DNA of 64,000 nucleotides from Amycolatopsis sp. QT-25 (GCF_029369745.1 NZ_CP120210.1:4402001-4466000); one strand, 5' to 3'; positions 7,573-16,331 are shown, counted from the stretch's first letter. Numbers and translations: made by a program. The notes: generated from the sequence alone by a model not told the origin.

Positions 7573-10464
7573 ATGGTGGGATTCCGTTCGTCGCGGGTGA
7601 TCGGTCGCGACGCCGAGCTGAACGAGCTTTCCGAAGCTCTCGATCGCGCCATCGCGGGTCGCGGCGGCGCGATCTTCCTCGTCGGCGAAGGCGGCATCGG
7701 CAAATCCCGCCTGGCCATCGAAGCCGCCTCCCGAGCGGTCGCCGCCGACATCCCGGTTCTGCAGGGAAGGGCGGGTTCGATCGGTCCGCTCGTCCCGTTC
7801 CGGCCGCTGACCCAGGCACTGTTGTCGCACTTCCGCGGCGGCGGCCCGCCGGCGGCAGCCGAACTCGACCCGTTCATCCCGGTACTCGCCCAGCTCGTTC
7901 CCGACTGGAGCCAAGGCGACCGGCCACGGGAATCGGGCTCCCTGCTGGTCCTCGCCGAAGCGGTGTTCCGGCTGCTGGCCGTCACCAGCCGTGACCGCGG
8001 GGCGCTCCTGGTCCTCGACGACCTCCAGGACGCCGACGCCGAAACGCTGTTCATCCTCGAATACCTCGTCGACAACCTGCCCGCGGCGCAGACCCTGTTC
8101 GTCGGCACGCTCCGCAACGAACCCTCCGACGCCCTCCACCTCGCGACCTCCGGTGCCCAGCGAATGAGCTGCACCGTCGTCGAACTCGGCAGGCTCGGTC
8201 TCGCCGACACCCGCGCACTCGCCGCGGCCTGTCTGGACACGGAACCGGGGAACCTTCCGTCGCCCGCGGCGGAACTGTTGTGGCGCAACAGCGCCGGCCT
8301 GCCGTTCATCGTGGAGGAACTGCTGCACGGTATGGTGAACGAGGGGCTGCTGGTCGAGGGCCGGGACGGCTGGCGGGTCATCGGCGAACTCCGCGCCCGC
8401 GTACCCGCCGCCCTGGTCACCAGTATCGGCGTCCGGATGGAGCAACTCGGCGAGCAGGCGGGCGAACTGCTGTCGGTCGCCGCGGTCATCGGCCGCCGTT
8501 TCCCGCTGACGGTGGTGCAGACGGTCACCGGCACCAACGACCGGACGCTGCACAACCACTTGAGCGCCGCGGTCTCGGCGAACCTGGTGACCACCGACGA
8601 GACGACGCCGGGCTGGTACGCCTTCCGTCATCCGTTGACCGCGGAAGCGTTGCTGGCACGCCAGTCACCGGCCCGGAAGGCGGCGCTCGCCCGTCAAGCC
8701 GCCGACGTGGTCGAGAAGCTGTACCCGGGTTTGCCGGGCGATCTGTGCGCGCTCGTCGCGTCGCTCCGGCTGACCGCGATGGACGAACGGGCCGCGGGCC
8801 ACCTGTTCGCGCGGACCGGCCGTCGCGCCCTCGACGCCGGTGCCGCGGATTCCGCGGTCACGATGCTCACCAAAGCCGTCGACCTGCTCGCCGGGGCCGA
8901 CGCGGGTGACCGGGCCGAGGTGCTGGAGACACTGTTGTACGCGCTCGGGCAGACCGGCCAATTCGACCGCGCCGTCGAACTTTCGGCGGGCTTCGGCGAG
9001 ATCGGCACGCTCGAACGGGCAGCCAAACTGCACACTCAGCTCGCCTGGGCCGCCTACATCGCCGGACGGCACGACGAATGCCTCGGTCAGATCGAACGCG
9101 CCCGCGCTCCGCTCGGTTCGGCGATCTCGCCCGCTCAGCGGGCCGCGCTCGACGCCGTCGAAGCGAATCTCTGGCTCGACGTCCCCGGCAAGACCGGCAC
9201 GGCGGAACGGCTCGCGCGTCAGGCGTGGAAGGTGGCCGAGAAGACCGAACAGCCGTTCGTCGTATGTCAGGCACTGCAGGTGCTCGGCATGCTCGCGCTG
9301 TCGCGGGACCTCTCCGAATCCGAGCAGTACATGCAGCTCGCGCGGCGAACCGCGGAGGACAACCACCTGCACCACCTCCGCACCCAGGCGCTGGTCCGGC
9401 TCGGCGGGCATCGCGTGCTGATGAACGGTGACGAGCAGACCCTGCTGCTCGCCCGCGCGGACGCCCAGCGGACCGGGTCGATCACCCTGCACTGCGCGGT
9501 CGATTCGGTGCGCACCATGCACGCGATCCTGCGCTGCGAGTTCGACACCGCGCACGCACTGCTGGAAGAGAATCTCGCCGTGCTCGGCAGGCTCCGGCTG
9601 ACCGCGTTGCTCCAGTACGCGCATATGACCAGGGCGATGTCGGCCGGGCACCGCGCCGACCGCCCGGCGATGGAGCGGGCACTCGACGACTTCCGGAAGA
9701 GCGGTGGCGAGAACGCGCAGGAGATGGTGCTGAGCATCGGGCTGGCACGGGTCTTCTGTTCGCTGCTCGAGGAGGATTTCGAACGGGCTCGCCGCGAACT
9801 CGACCAGGTCATCGAACTGGAGGACCGGCGGCCGAGCCGATTCCACCTCGCCGGACAGCACGGGCTCCGGACGCTCGTCGACACCCTCGGCGGTGCTCGC
9901 TGTCCGGAGGCGGGCTCCGCCGTGAGCGGGATGCGATGGAACCGGCAGTTCGTCGAGTTCGCGCACGCCGTCGAGCACGGCAGGCGCGGCGACACGGTGG
10001 AAGCCGAACGGTCGGTGGCCGCCGCGCTGGAGACGTCGGTGCCCTATCCCCTCGCCCGGCACCTCGGGCTCCGGCTGATCGCCGAACCGGCCGCCGCCGA
10101 CGGCTGGGGGGATCCGGCAGGCTGGCTCAACGAGGCCGAGCAGTACTTCCACGGCAGGAACATCCAGGCGGTCGCCGCCGCCTGCCGGAGCCTGCTGCGC
10201 AAGCTCGGCGCCCCCGTGCGACAGCGCCGGTCCGGGGTCGACCGGGTCCCCGGTGACCTGCGCGCGTCCGGGGTCACCGTCCGCGAATACGAGGTGCTGG
10301 TGCTGCTCGCCGAGCGCATGGGCAACAAGGACATCGGCGCCCGGCTGCACATCTCGCCCCGCACGGTCGAGAAGCACGTCGCGAGCCTGCTCGCCAAGAC
10401 CGGCCTCGCCGATCGTTCGGCCCTCGCCGAACACGTCGCCGGGCCACGACCTGGCATGCTGTGA
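7573..10464 (+). CDS. Large ATP-binding LuxR-family (LAL) transcriptional regulator
   Basis: 963 residues. The order is an N-terminal AAA/NTPase module with Walker A GEGGIGKS (residues 38-45) and Walker B LLVLDDLQDAD, a long helical TPR-like middle, and a C-terminal LuxR HTH at about residues 895-955 (REYEVLVLLAERMGNKDIG ... SPRTVEKHVASLLAKTGL). This is the LAL layout common in actinobacterial secondary-metabolite clusters. It lies 91 bp downstream of the precursor gene and on the same strand, so control of the lanM locus is plausible. The start may be ATG 7573 or GTG 7576; a TATAGT -10 sits directly upstream. Confidence 0.9.
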   Translation: MVGFRSSRVIGRDAELNELSEALDRAIAGRGGAIFLVGEGGIGKSRLAIEAASRAVAADIPVLQGRAGSIGPLVPFRPLTQALLSHFRGGGPPAAAELDPFIPVLAQLVPDWSQGDRPRESGSLLVLAEAVFRLLAVTSRDRGALLVLDDLQDADAETLFILEYLVDNLPAAQTLFVGTLRNEPSDALHLATSGAQRMSCTVVELGRLGLADTRALAAACLDTEPGNLPSPAAELLWRNSAGLPFIVEELLHGMVNEGLLVEGRDGWRVIGELRARVPAALVTSIGVRMEQLGEQAGELLSVAAVIGRRFPLTVVQTVTGTNDRTLHNHLSAAVSANLVTTDETTPGWYAFRHPLTAEALLARQSPARKAALARQAADVVEKLYPGLPGDLCALVASLRLTAMDERAAGHLFARTGRRALDAGAADSAVTMLTKAVDLLAGADAGDRAEVLETLLYALGQTGQFDRAVELSAGFGEIGTLERAAKLHTQLAWAAYIAGRHDECLGQIERARAPLGSAISPAQRAALDAVEANLWLDVPGKTGTAERLARQAWKVAEKTEQPFVVCQALQVLGMLALSRDLSESEQYMQLARRTAEDNHLHHLRTQALVRLGGHRVLMNGDEQTLLLARADAQRTGSITLHCAVDSVRTMHAILRCEFDTAHALLEENLAVLGRLRLTALLQYAHMTRAMSAGHRADRPAMERALDDFRKSGGENAQEMVLSIGLARVFCSLLEEDFERARRELDQVIELEDRRPSRFHLAGQHGLRTLVDTLGGARCPEAGSAVSGMRWNRQFVEFAHAVEHGRRGDTVEAERSVAAALETSVPYPLARHLGLRLIAEPAAADGWGDPAGWLNEAEQYFHGRNIQAVAAACRSLLRKLGAPVRQRRSGVDRVPGDLRASGVTVREYEVLVLLAERMGNKDIGARLHISPRTVEKHVASLLAKTGLADRSALAEHVAGPRPGML

Positions 10465-10467
10465 ACC

Positions 10468-10707
10468 ATGAGCGACCTCACCGTCTACGGCGCCGGCTGG
10501 TGCCCCGACGTCGAACGCAGCCGTGCCCTGCTGGACGCGAAAGGCATCGAGTACGACTACATCGACGTCGAAGCGAACACCACCGCCGAGGAAACCGTAC
10601 GAGCGCTGCAAAACGGTGAACGCCGGATCCCGACCATCGTCTGGCCGGACGGCACCCACCTGGTCGAACCGAGCGACCACGAACTCACCACGCACCTGAA
10701 CCGATGA
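10468..10707 (+). CDS. Glutaredoxin-like / mycoredoxin-type protein, monothiol
   Basis: A 79-residue thioredoxin-fold protein with the order beta-strand, WCPDV active-site motif and RRIPTIV with the cis-Pro. The second Cys of a CxxC is Val, so it is a monothiol form. Probably a cytosolic thiol exchange protein working with mycothiol; this is family inference. It starts 3 bp after the LuxR gene stop and its last 4 bp overlap the next gene (ATGA), so the two are translationally coupled. Confidence 0.8.
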   Translation: MSDLTVYGAGWCPDVERSRALLDAKGIEYDYIDVEANTTAEETVRALQNGERRIPTIVWPDGTHLVEPSDHELTTHLNR

Positions 10708-10916
10708 CCCTTCCGGACGTCCCGGTGGGCACGAGGGTCGTCGTGCGACACCGGATCGAAGGCGGATTCACCGACGCGCTCGGCTACCTGCGCTCCCGTG
10801 ACGACGCGGAATGCACGGTGGAGACCAAACGCGGGCTCGTGACGATCCCGCTGGCGGACATCGTGCTGGCGAAGACCGTTCCTCCTCCCCCGCGACCGCG
10901 TCCTCGCCCGGCCTGA
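10704..10916 (+). CDS. Small SH3-like protein
   Basis: 70 residues, ATG overlapping the glutaredoxin stop. It reads as a small beta barrel (VGTRVVVRHRIEGGFTDALGYL ... KRGLVTIPLADIV) with a Pro/Arg tail (PPPPRPRPRPA). It resembles the SH3-like N-terminal module of some actinobacterial GNAT proteins, but no acetyltransferase domain follows. Function unknown. Confidence 0.6.
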   Translation: MTLPDVPVGTRVVVRHRIEGGFTDALGYLRSRDDAECTVETKRGLVTIPLADIVLAKTVPPPPRPRPRPA

Positions 10917-10921
10917 TCACT

Positions 10922-10946
10922 GTTTCGTCCCGGCGCTTCCGGGTAA
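10922..10946 (+). promoter_or_regulatory. SigF/SigB-type promoter GTTT-N15-GGGTAA
   Basis: GTTT (10922-10925), 15-nt spacer, GGGTAA (10941-10946), 28 bp upstream of the yihY-like start. This is the best match in the window to the SigF/SigB stress promoter pattern. Confidence 0.6.
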
Positions 10947-10974
10947 GTGAGGGAATCCCCTTCAGGAGGTCCCC

Positions 10975-11961
10975 TTGGCTGCCACAACAGAAGACCCGGA
11001 CGGTCCCACGGAATTGTCCCGCCGATCGTGGTGGGCGGTGCTCAAACGGACGTTCACCCAGTTCAACCACGACAACATGCTGGACTGGGCGGCCGCCCTC
11101 ACTTATTACGGCGTCCTCTCGCTCTTCCCCGGGCTGCTGGTCCTCACCGCGATCCTCGGTCTACTCGGCCCGTCCGCGACCCAGAGCCTGATCGACAACG
11201 TCGGCCGGATCGCCCCCGGCCAGGGCCGGGACATCCTGGTCGGCGCGATCGAGGAGCTGTCCAAGTCCGGCGGACTGGCCGGAACGGCGGCGATCATCGG
11301 CTTCGTGGGCGCGTTGTGGTCGGCGTCCGGCTACATCGGCGCGTTCATGCGTGCGTCCAACGTCATCTACTCGATGCCCGAAGGCCGCCCGATCTGGAAG
11401 ACCGTGCCCTTGCGGGTCGGACTCACCATCGCCGTCCTGATCGTCCTCGCCCTGTGTGCCGCCGGCGTGGTGGCGACCGGCGGGGTCGCACGCTACCTCG
11501 GAGATCTGATCGGCCTCGGTTCGACCGGTGTCCTGGTCTGGGACATCGCGAAATGGCCGGTGATCGCTTTGCTGGCGGGCTTGGCGTTCGCGATGCTCTA
11601 CTGGGTGAGCCCCAACGTGCGGCAGCCGAAGTTCCGCTGGCTGACGCCGGGCGGGCTCGTGGCCGTGGTGCTCTGGGCCGCCGCCACCGCCGGATTCGCC
11701 TTCTACGTGAGCAATTTCGGCTCGTACAACAAGGTCTACGGTTCGCTCGCCGGGGTCATCGTGTTCCTGATCTGGCTGTGGATCTCGAACATCGCCGTCC
11801 TCCTCGGCGCCGAGCTGGACGCCGAACTCACGCGGGGCAAGGAGCGTGCCTCCGGACGCCCCGCCGAAAGCGAGCCGTTCCTCCCGCCGCGTGACACCAG
11901 GGCGATGGACGACGACGAAGCGGCCGCCGTCGCCGAAGCCGAAGCGAAGGCCGCCGACTGA
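10975..11961 (+). CDS. YihY/BrkB-family inner membrane protein
   Basis: 328 residues with about six transmembrane helices and the family landmarks NMLDWAAALTYYGVLSLFPG near the N-terminus, a conserved region ending in SNFGSYNKVYGSLAG, and LIWLWISNIAVLLGAELDAEL. The C-terminal tail is acidic and Ala/Glu-rich. The family is often annotated as ribonuclease BN, but that activity belongs to another protein; the real role is unknown. TTG start at 10975 with a perfect AGGAGGT at 10964-10970. A stress-type promoter lies just upstream. Confidence 0.9.
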   Translation: MAATTEDPDGPTELSRRSWWAVLKRTFTQFNHDNMLDWAAALTYYGVLSLFPGLLVLTAILGLLGPSATQSLIDNVGRIAPGQGRDILVGAIEELSKSGGLAGTAAIIGFVGALWSASGYIGAFMRASNVIYSMPEGRPIWKTVPLRVGLTIAVLIVLALCAAGVVATGGVARYLGDLIGLGSTGVLVWDIAKWPVIALLAGLAFAMLYWVSPNVRQPKFRWLTPGGLVAVVLWAAATAGFAFYVSNFGSYNKVYGSLAGVIVFLIWLWISNIAVLLGAELDAELTRGKERASGRPAESEPFLPPRDTRAMDDDEAAAVAEAEAKAAD

Positions 11962-12153
11962 TTCCTTCGGCCGACACCGCACATGTCGAGGGCAAGGCAA
12001 CCGTGTCCGGACGTCGAAGCCTTGCCTGGCGTGATCGCCACCGGGATCGAGTGCTTTGCGTAGCCTCGCGCCGGGGTCGTGAGGGTGAGGACGGCTAGGG
12101 CCAAGAGTGTCTCGGATACCTACTGCATTCGAGCTTCGGCTGATCGCAGATCT

Positions 12154-12200
12154 GTGAGGGCCTCCTTCCCCGGCTGAAAGCCCGGGAAGGAAGCCCTCAC
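12154..12200. repeat. Imperfect hairpin in repeat A
   Basis: GTGAGGGCCTCCTTCCC (from 12154) pairs with the complementary stretch ending at 12200 with one or two mismatches. It is collapsed in copy B, where only GTACGTGAAGGCCC remains. Confidence 0.6.
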
Positions 12201-12251
12201 GTACTTCAACAGGGTGTGGGTCGGGTTTCGTCGGCCGTGCCGGTGCGCCTG

Positions 12252-12310
12252 AGGTACATGAAGGCCCCCTTCCTTGCGCCCAGCGCAAGGAAGGGGGCCT
12301 TCATGTACCT
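12252..12310. repeat. 28-bp perfect hairpin (AAGGCC family)
   Basis: 12252-12279 and 12283-12310 are perfect inverted repeats around a 3-nt loop (arm begins AGGTACATGAAGGCCCCCTT). Close relatives lie at 35394-35447 and 43846-43903. It could act as a bidirectional terminator or a REP-like element. Confidence 0.8.
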
Positions 12311-12456
12311 CCGTGAGAGAGAACCACGACGGCGGCATAGCGGGTGCGGGGGCGTGATGTTCCTTGTGGATTGTTGAAAGCCACGCAAGGCCCTTCAGCG
12401 ATTTCGCGCCTGCTTCCGACTTCAGTACGCCAAGTTCGCCTTACCCCTCAATAAGA

Positions 12457-12491
12457 GGAGCCCTTCCCCGGCAATACTGGGGAAGGGCTCC
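12457..12491 (-). terminator. Terminator of the Mn catalase operon
   Basis: A 13-bp perfect stem (GGAGCCCTTCCCC with 12479-12491), 9-nt loop, 12 bp beyond the catalase stop on the minus strand. Confidence 0.75.
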
Positions 12492-12503
12492 GTCAGTTCT
12501 CTA

Positions 12504-13385
12504 CTAGCTCTTGCTCGACTTCGTGGCCTTCTTCTTCGCGTCCTTGACCTTACCCTTTACCGTCCCGATCGCGTCCTGGATCGGCGCGTAGGTGCCATAG
12601 AGCGCGGGGTCGGGCTTCGGAGCGGTGCCGGGGCCGCCGAGGGCCTCGGGCTCCATCAGATACTCGATCCCGTCCTCGCCGAAGCTCCAGCCACCCTTCG
12701 CACCGTCCGGGCCGTCGGAGAGATGCCAGATGGTGTTGTTGTGCTCCTGGTTCTCCTCGTCGAACAACGCCGTCGGCGCGATGTCGCTTTCCAGGCCGTC
12801 GGCCTTGAGCTCCTCGATCGCGGCGAGCCACTGCTTCTGGTGGACCGTGTCCCGCGCGAGGTTGAACTGCAGCATGGCCTTCACGCCCGGGTCGTCGGTC
12901 ATGTTGTACAACCTGGCCGTCTGCAACCGGCCCTGCGCCTCGGCCGCGACGTTCGCCCGGAAATCGGCCAGCAGGTTGCCCGACGCCACGACGTAGCGAC
13001 CGTTCCAGGGATAGCCCTGGCTGTCGCTCGGCGTGGCGCCACCACCGGAGATGATCGCCTGCTGGGGATCCATCCCGCCCAGGATCGCCGCGGTGGCCGG
13101 ATCCTTCGCGGCCTCGGCCACCGTGGTGGCGGGAGCACCTTCGAGCAGCCGGGCGACCATCGTCGCGAGCATTTCGACGTGACCGATCTCCTCGGTCGCC
13201 GTGTCCATGATCAGGTCCTTGTACTTGCCCTCGATGCGGCAATTCCAGCCCTGGAACAGGTACTGCATGGTGACGGTCATTTCACCGTAGGCGCCACCGA
13301 TGAGCTCCTGCAGCTTGCGCGCGTACAGGGCGTCGGGCTTTTCCGGCTTGGCCTCGAACTGGAGCGATTTGGTATGACGGAACAC
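12504..13385 (-). CDS. Manganese catalase family protein
   Basis: 293 residues. The dimanganese ligands of the family are all seen: Glu in GGAYGEMTVTMQY, Glu and His in EEIGHVEM, Glu in VAAEAQGRLQ, and His in ARDTVHQKQW. Expected reaction: dismutation of hydrogen peroxide in the cytosol. The C-terminus adds a Lys-rich tail (KGKVKDAKKKATKSSKS) not needed for the core. GTG start with GGAGGT 8 nt upstream. It follows the DUF4383 gene by 36 bp on the same strand, and the SigF/SigB-like promoter upstream of that gene probably serves both. Confidence 0.9.
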   Translation of the reverse strand: MFRHTKSLQFEAKPEKPDALYARKLQELIGGAYGEMTVTMQYLFQGWNCRIEGKYKDLIMDTATEEIGHVEMLATMVARLLEGAPATTVAEAAKDPATAAILGGMDPQQAIISGGGATPSDSQGYPWNGRYVVASGNLLADFRANVAAEAQGRLQTARLYNMTDDPGVKAMLQFNLARDTVHQKQWLAAIEELKADGLESDIAPTALFDEENQEHNNTIWHLSDGPDGAKGGWSFGEDGIEYLMEPEALGGPGTAPKPDPALYGTYAPIQDAIGTVKGKVKDAKKKATKSSKS

Positions 13386-13421
13386 TGAGAAACCTCCGAA
13401 GAATTCAAGAATAAACAGGTA

Positions 13422-13877
13422 CTAGCGCGAGTCGGCGATCGGCGCCTTCGAACTGGAGAGCGGGATGAGCCCGAGGGCGAGCATCCCGACGGCGAGCCCG
13501 AGGTGCAGCCAGTTGTCCGCGTTGTTGACCGGCACGAAATTGGCCGCCGAGCCGTGGTCGATCAGCAACCCGTACAGCCAGAGCACGAGGTAGATCACCC
13601 CGCCACCGACGAGGAACGCCTTCGCGCCGCTCACCGTCCGGGCCAACAGGATCCCCGCGACGCCGAACGCCAAGTGGACGATGTTGTGCAGAATCGACAC
13701 CTGGAACACGCCCAGCAGCAACGCGCCGGACTCGTGACCGGCGCCGCTCAGCTGTTCGTAGTTCGTCGTGATGCCGGGGATGAAACCGAGGATGCCGACG
13801 AGCAGGAAGACCGCGCCCACGCCGAGGGCGATGAGTTGACGCGGAGCCCGCCGAACCGTGGCCGGCGATGCAGTCAT
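13422..13877 (-). CDS. DUF4383 membrane protein
   Basis: 151 residues, four predicted helices, with family motifs GVFLLVGILGFIPGI, LLGVFQVSILHNIVHLAFGVAG and NADNWLHLGLAVGMLALG. Function unknown; in actinobacteria the family often sits with stress genes. The ATG at 13877 (GGAGGA RBS, 4-nt spacing) is chosen over the upstream start at 13949. First gene of the operon with Mn catalase. Confidence 0.85.
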   Translation of the reverse strand: MTASPATVRRAPRQLIALGVGAVFLLVGILGFIPGITTNYEQLSGAGHESGALLLGVFQVSILHNIVHLAFGVAGILLARTVSGAKAFLVGGGVIYLVLWLYGLLIDHGSAANFVPVNNADNWLHLGLAVGMLALGLIPLSSSKAPIADSR

Positions 13878-13926
13878 GTTTTCCTCCGATCCAGGTGAAT
13901 GGGGAACTGTGCGAACATCGTGTCGA

Positions 13927-13951
13927 GTACCCGGACGAAGGCCGTTCACAC
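13927..13951 (-). promoter_or_regulatory. SigF/SigB-type promoter GTGT-N15-GGGTAC
   Basis: On the minus strand GTGT (13948-13951) and GGGTAC (13927-13932) are 15 nt apart, 50 bp upstream of the DUF4383 start. It faces a second promoter of the same type at 13988-14012. Confidence 0.55.
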
Positions 13952-13987
13952 CGGAGATCCGGCTTTAGTGATTTCGTGCGAATTCCC

Positions 13988-14012
13988 GTGTAACCCGGCC
14001 GGACGGGGGTAG
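13988..14012 (+). promoter_or_regulatory. SigF/SigB-type promoter GTGT-N15-GGGTAG
   Basis: GTGT (13988-13991), 15-nt spacer, GGGTAG (14007-14012), 38 bp upstream of GTG 14051. Divergent from the catalase-operon promoter. Confidence 0.5.
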
Positions 14013-14050
14013 CCAGCGCGGAGCACGTACGTCACAAGGAGGTCGGAATC

Positions 14051-14731
14051 GTGGCTGAGGACGCCGCAACGCAGGCCGGGCTCGGCGGCAAGCTCTTCCG
14101 TGCCGGATTCCGCGCTCTCGCGGCCCTGCGCGGGGCGCGAGCCTTCCACCCGGATGGGCTACTGCTTACAGGCGAATTTCGCGGCCTGAATTGTGACGAC
14201 CTCGTCCTGCCGGAGGAGCCGGTGGCCGTCATCGTACGGATGTCCAAAGGGGTGGGTCTTCCGGGACGGGTGCCGGACGCGCTGGGACTGGCGGTGCGGA
14301 TCCCCTCCATCGACGGTCTTCCCTGGGATCTGACGCTGACCACCTCGGGCACCGGACTGGTCGGCCGCGTTCTGCCGCGGCCGGCGCGGGCCTGGACCAC
14401 CGGGCGATACAGCACGCTGCTGCCCTATCGCACGGAAGGCGAACTGGTCTGGCTTTCGGCCCGCGCGGAGACGTCACGGCACGCCGAAGCGTCCTTGGAC
14501 GCCTTGAGGCGCCTGGTGGTGGAAGAGCCGGTGACCTATCTCTTCGAGACCGTCCGCGCGAACGGGCGCCGGAAGCCTTGTGCGACGCTGACCCTGCACG
14601 AGGTGGCCGAAGACTCGGCCCGCCTCGCTTTCGATCCGATGCTGCACCATCCGCGAGGGTGGGAGCCGCGGCCCGGCTGGCTCACCGGGCTTCGCGAGCG
14701 GGCCTACGAAGGCAGCCGTGAGGGCCGCTGA
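14051..14731 (+). CDS. Unknown protein, possibly catalase-fold related
   Basis: 226 residues, GTG start with AAGGAGGT 7 nt upstream. The stretch RMSKGVGLPGRVPDALGLAV ... WDLTLTTSG and the Arg-rich RPARAWTTGRYSTLLPYR recall the core of haem-catalase-like proteins (RPDxxGxAxR), but the similarity is by eye and the distal haem residues were not located. Divergent from the Mn catalase operon with a matching stress-type promoter, which fits an oxidative-stress role. Its stop abuts the convergent aldehyde dehydrogenase stop. Confidence 0.55.
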   Translation: MAEDAATQAGLGGKLFRAGFRALAALRGARAFHPDGLLLTGEFRGLNCDDLVLPEEPVAVIVRMSKGVGLPGRVPDALGLAVRIPSIDGLPWDLTLTTSGTGLVGRVLPRPARAWTTGRYSTLLPYRTEGELVWLSARAETSRHAEASLDALRRLVVEEPVTYLFETVRANGRRKPCATLTLHEVAEDSARLAFDPMLHHPRGWEPRPGWLTGLRERAYEGSREGR

Positions 14732-16039
14732 TCAGCCGGCGAGGGGCTTGTCCAGCACGGCCTTCACGTGGCTGAAGTTGTCGATGGAGTAGCGGCCGTG
14801 ATAGCGGCCCATCCCGCTCTCGCCCACCCCGCCGAACGGCAACTCCGGCGCCGCGAGGTGGATGATCGCCGCGCCGAACACCAAGCCACCTGAGGACGTC
14901 TCCGCCTCGATCCTGCGCTTGGTTTCGGCCGATTCGGTGAAGGCGTACAACGCCAGCGGCTTGTCCCGTTCGTTGACGAACGCCAGCGCCGCGTCGACGT
15001 CGGGCACCTCGATGATCGGCAGGATCGGGCCGAAGATCTCGTCACGCATCACCGGGGCATCCGGGGAAACACCGGTGAGCACGGTGGGGGCGATGTACTT
15101 CTCGTCGCGGTCGGCCTGACCGCCGACGACCGCGGTTCCGTCGCCCAGCAACGCGGTGAGCCGGTCGTGATGTCGTGTGGAGATGATGCGGCCGTAGGAG
15201 TCGCTGGTGGCGGGGTCCTCGCCGAACATCGCTTCGACGGTCGCGGCCAGCTGCTCGGCGAGTTTCGGGCCGGTGTCACCGATCGCGAGGACGTAGTCGG
15301 GCGCGACGCAGGTCTGGCCGGCGTTGGCGAACTTGCCGTACGCGAGCCGTTGCGCGGTCACCGCGAGATCCGCGCCCGGCTCGACGATCGCCGGACTCTT
15401 CCCGCCCAGTTCCAGCGTGACCGGCGTGAGATGCTTCGCGGCCGCGGCCATGACGATCCGGCCGACCGTCCCGTTCCCGGTGTAGAAGATGATGTCGAAC
15501 TTCTGCTCCAGCAGCGCCGTCGTCTCCGGGATCGCACCCTCGACGACCCGGACGCCCTCGACGTAGTCCGGCAGATGCTCGGCGATCGCGGCCGACGTGT
15601 TCGGGGACAGCTCACTCGGCTTCACGACCGCGCAGTTCCCCGCCGCCAGTGCTCCGACCAGCGGCGCGAGCGCCAGCTGCAGCGGATAGTTCCACGGACC
15701 GATGATCAACGCGACCCCGAGCGGTTCACGTACGACGCGGCCGCTCCCCGGCCGCAGCGGATACGGCAGCTCGGCGGGCTCCGGCGCCAGCCAGGAGTCG
15801 AGGTGCTCCAGCGTGTGGTCGATCTCATTGCGCACCAGTGCGATCTCCGCGCGCTTCGCTTCGGCGGTGTTCTTGCGCAGATCGGCATAGAGCGCTTCGA
15901 GGAACACGTCGGCCCGCTCGGACAGGAGCTTCCGCAGGCCCATGAGCTGCGTTCGGCGCCAATCCATCGGTTTCGTGGCGCCGGAACGGAAGAAGTCACG
16001 TAGTTCTTCGACTACGGCGGAGGCATCACTGCTGGTCAT
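14732..16039 (-). CDS. NAD(P)-dependent aldehyde dehydrogenase (class 3-like)
   Basis: 435 residues, shorter than the usual 480-500 and typical of class 3 or fatty-aldehyde enzymes. Motifs: GPWNYPLQLALAPL (N-terminal substrate/cofactor region), VTLELGGKSPAIV (general base Glu), FANAGQTCVAPDY (nucleophile Cys) and EIFGPILPI. Oxidises aldehydes to acids in the cytosol; substrate unknown. Convergent with the gene at 14051-14731, no gap. Confidence 0.92.
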   Translation of the reverse strand: MTSSDASAVVEELRDFFRSGATKPMDWRRTQLMGLRKLLSERADVFLEALYADLRKNTAEAKRAEIALVRNEIDHTLEHLDSWLAPEPAELPYPLRPGSGRVVREPLGVALIIGPWNYPLQLALAPLVGALAAGNCAVVKPSELSPNTSAAIAEHLPDYVEGVRVVEGAIPETTALLEQKFDIIFYTGNGTVGRIVMAAAAKHLTPVTLELGGKSPAIVEPGADLAVTAQRLAYGKFANAGQTCVAPDYVLAIGDTGPKLAEQLAATVEAMFGEDPATSDSYGRIISTRHHDRLTALLGDGTAVVGGQADRDEKYIAPTVLTGVSPDAPVMRDEIFGPILPIIEVPDVDAALAFVNERDKPLALYAFTESAETKRRIEAETSSGGLVFGAAIIHLAAPELPFGGVGESGMGRYHGRYSIDNFSHVKAVLDKPLAG

Positions 16040-16117
16040 GGATCCGAGCCTAGCGACGTCGTGAAGAAGCTGTTCGACGCCGAGCGGTATAGGGCGTTAT
16101 ACACAAGCGACTGAAGA

Positions 16118-16150
16118 GCGCTTTCCCCGCGAGACATGCGGGGAAAGCGC
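16118..16150. terminator. 13-bp perfect hairpin
   Basis: GCGCTTTCCCCGC (16118-16130) pairs perfectly with 16138-16150. It lies between the aldehyde dehydrogenase start and the end of the minus-strand fragment at 16194, so it probably terminates minus-strand transcripts. Confidence 0.6.
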
Positions 16151-16193
16151 CTGAGATGTGGGCAAAGTCCCCTTCAGCCCTCCGGCGTCACGG

Positions 16194-16331
16194 CTAGCTC
16201 ACCACGTTGCTCGGAGCCGTCCCCGGTGGCGTCACCGCCCCGGTGGCGTCGATGACGTGGGTGATGGCCCCCCTGTGGTTCGGCGAGACCGTCACCATGT
16301 TGTGGAACCGGACGCCGGAGCGGTTCGGCAC
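16194..16331 (-). pseudogene. Possible C-terminal gene fragment
   Basis: A 46-codon frame directly after the TGA of the Cys/His-rich gene, in the same frame, ending TAG at 16194. The product (VPNRSGVRFHNMVTVSPNHR..., then AITHVIDATGAVTPPG) reads like the edge of a secreted beta-rich protein, with good actinobacterial codon usage. No start signal or family found. It may be a remnant or chance coding-like DNA. The rest of 16040-16343 holds only the hairpin at 16118. Confidence 0.3.

Larger units (their letters stand above)
12075..12438. repeat. Dispersed non-coding repeat, copy A
   Basis: About 364 bp of non-coding DNA in the 542-bp gap between the yihY-like and Mn catalase genes. Its reverse complement aligns along most of its length with 43716-44025: shared blocks include GAACTTGGCGTACTGAAGTC, the central hairpin, GGCGCACCGGC and GACACTC.TGGCCCT. 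Copy A holds two hairpins (12154-12200 and 12252-12310); copy B lacks most of the first. No reading frame is conserved. Confidence 0.7.

Noticed and set aside
8665..10695. A 676-codon frame antisense to the LuxR regulator
   Set aside because: Third-position GC bias of the real gene creates it; no start signal or motif is seen.
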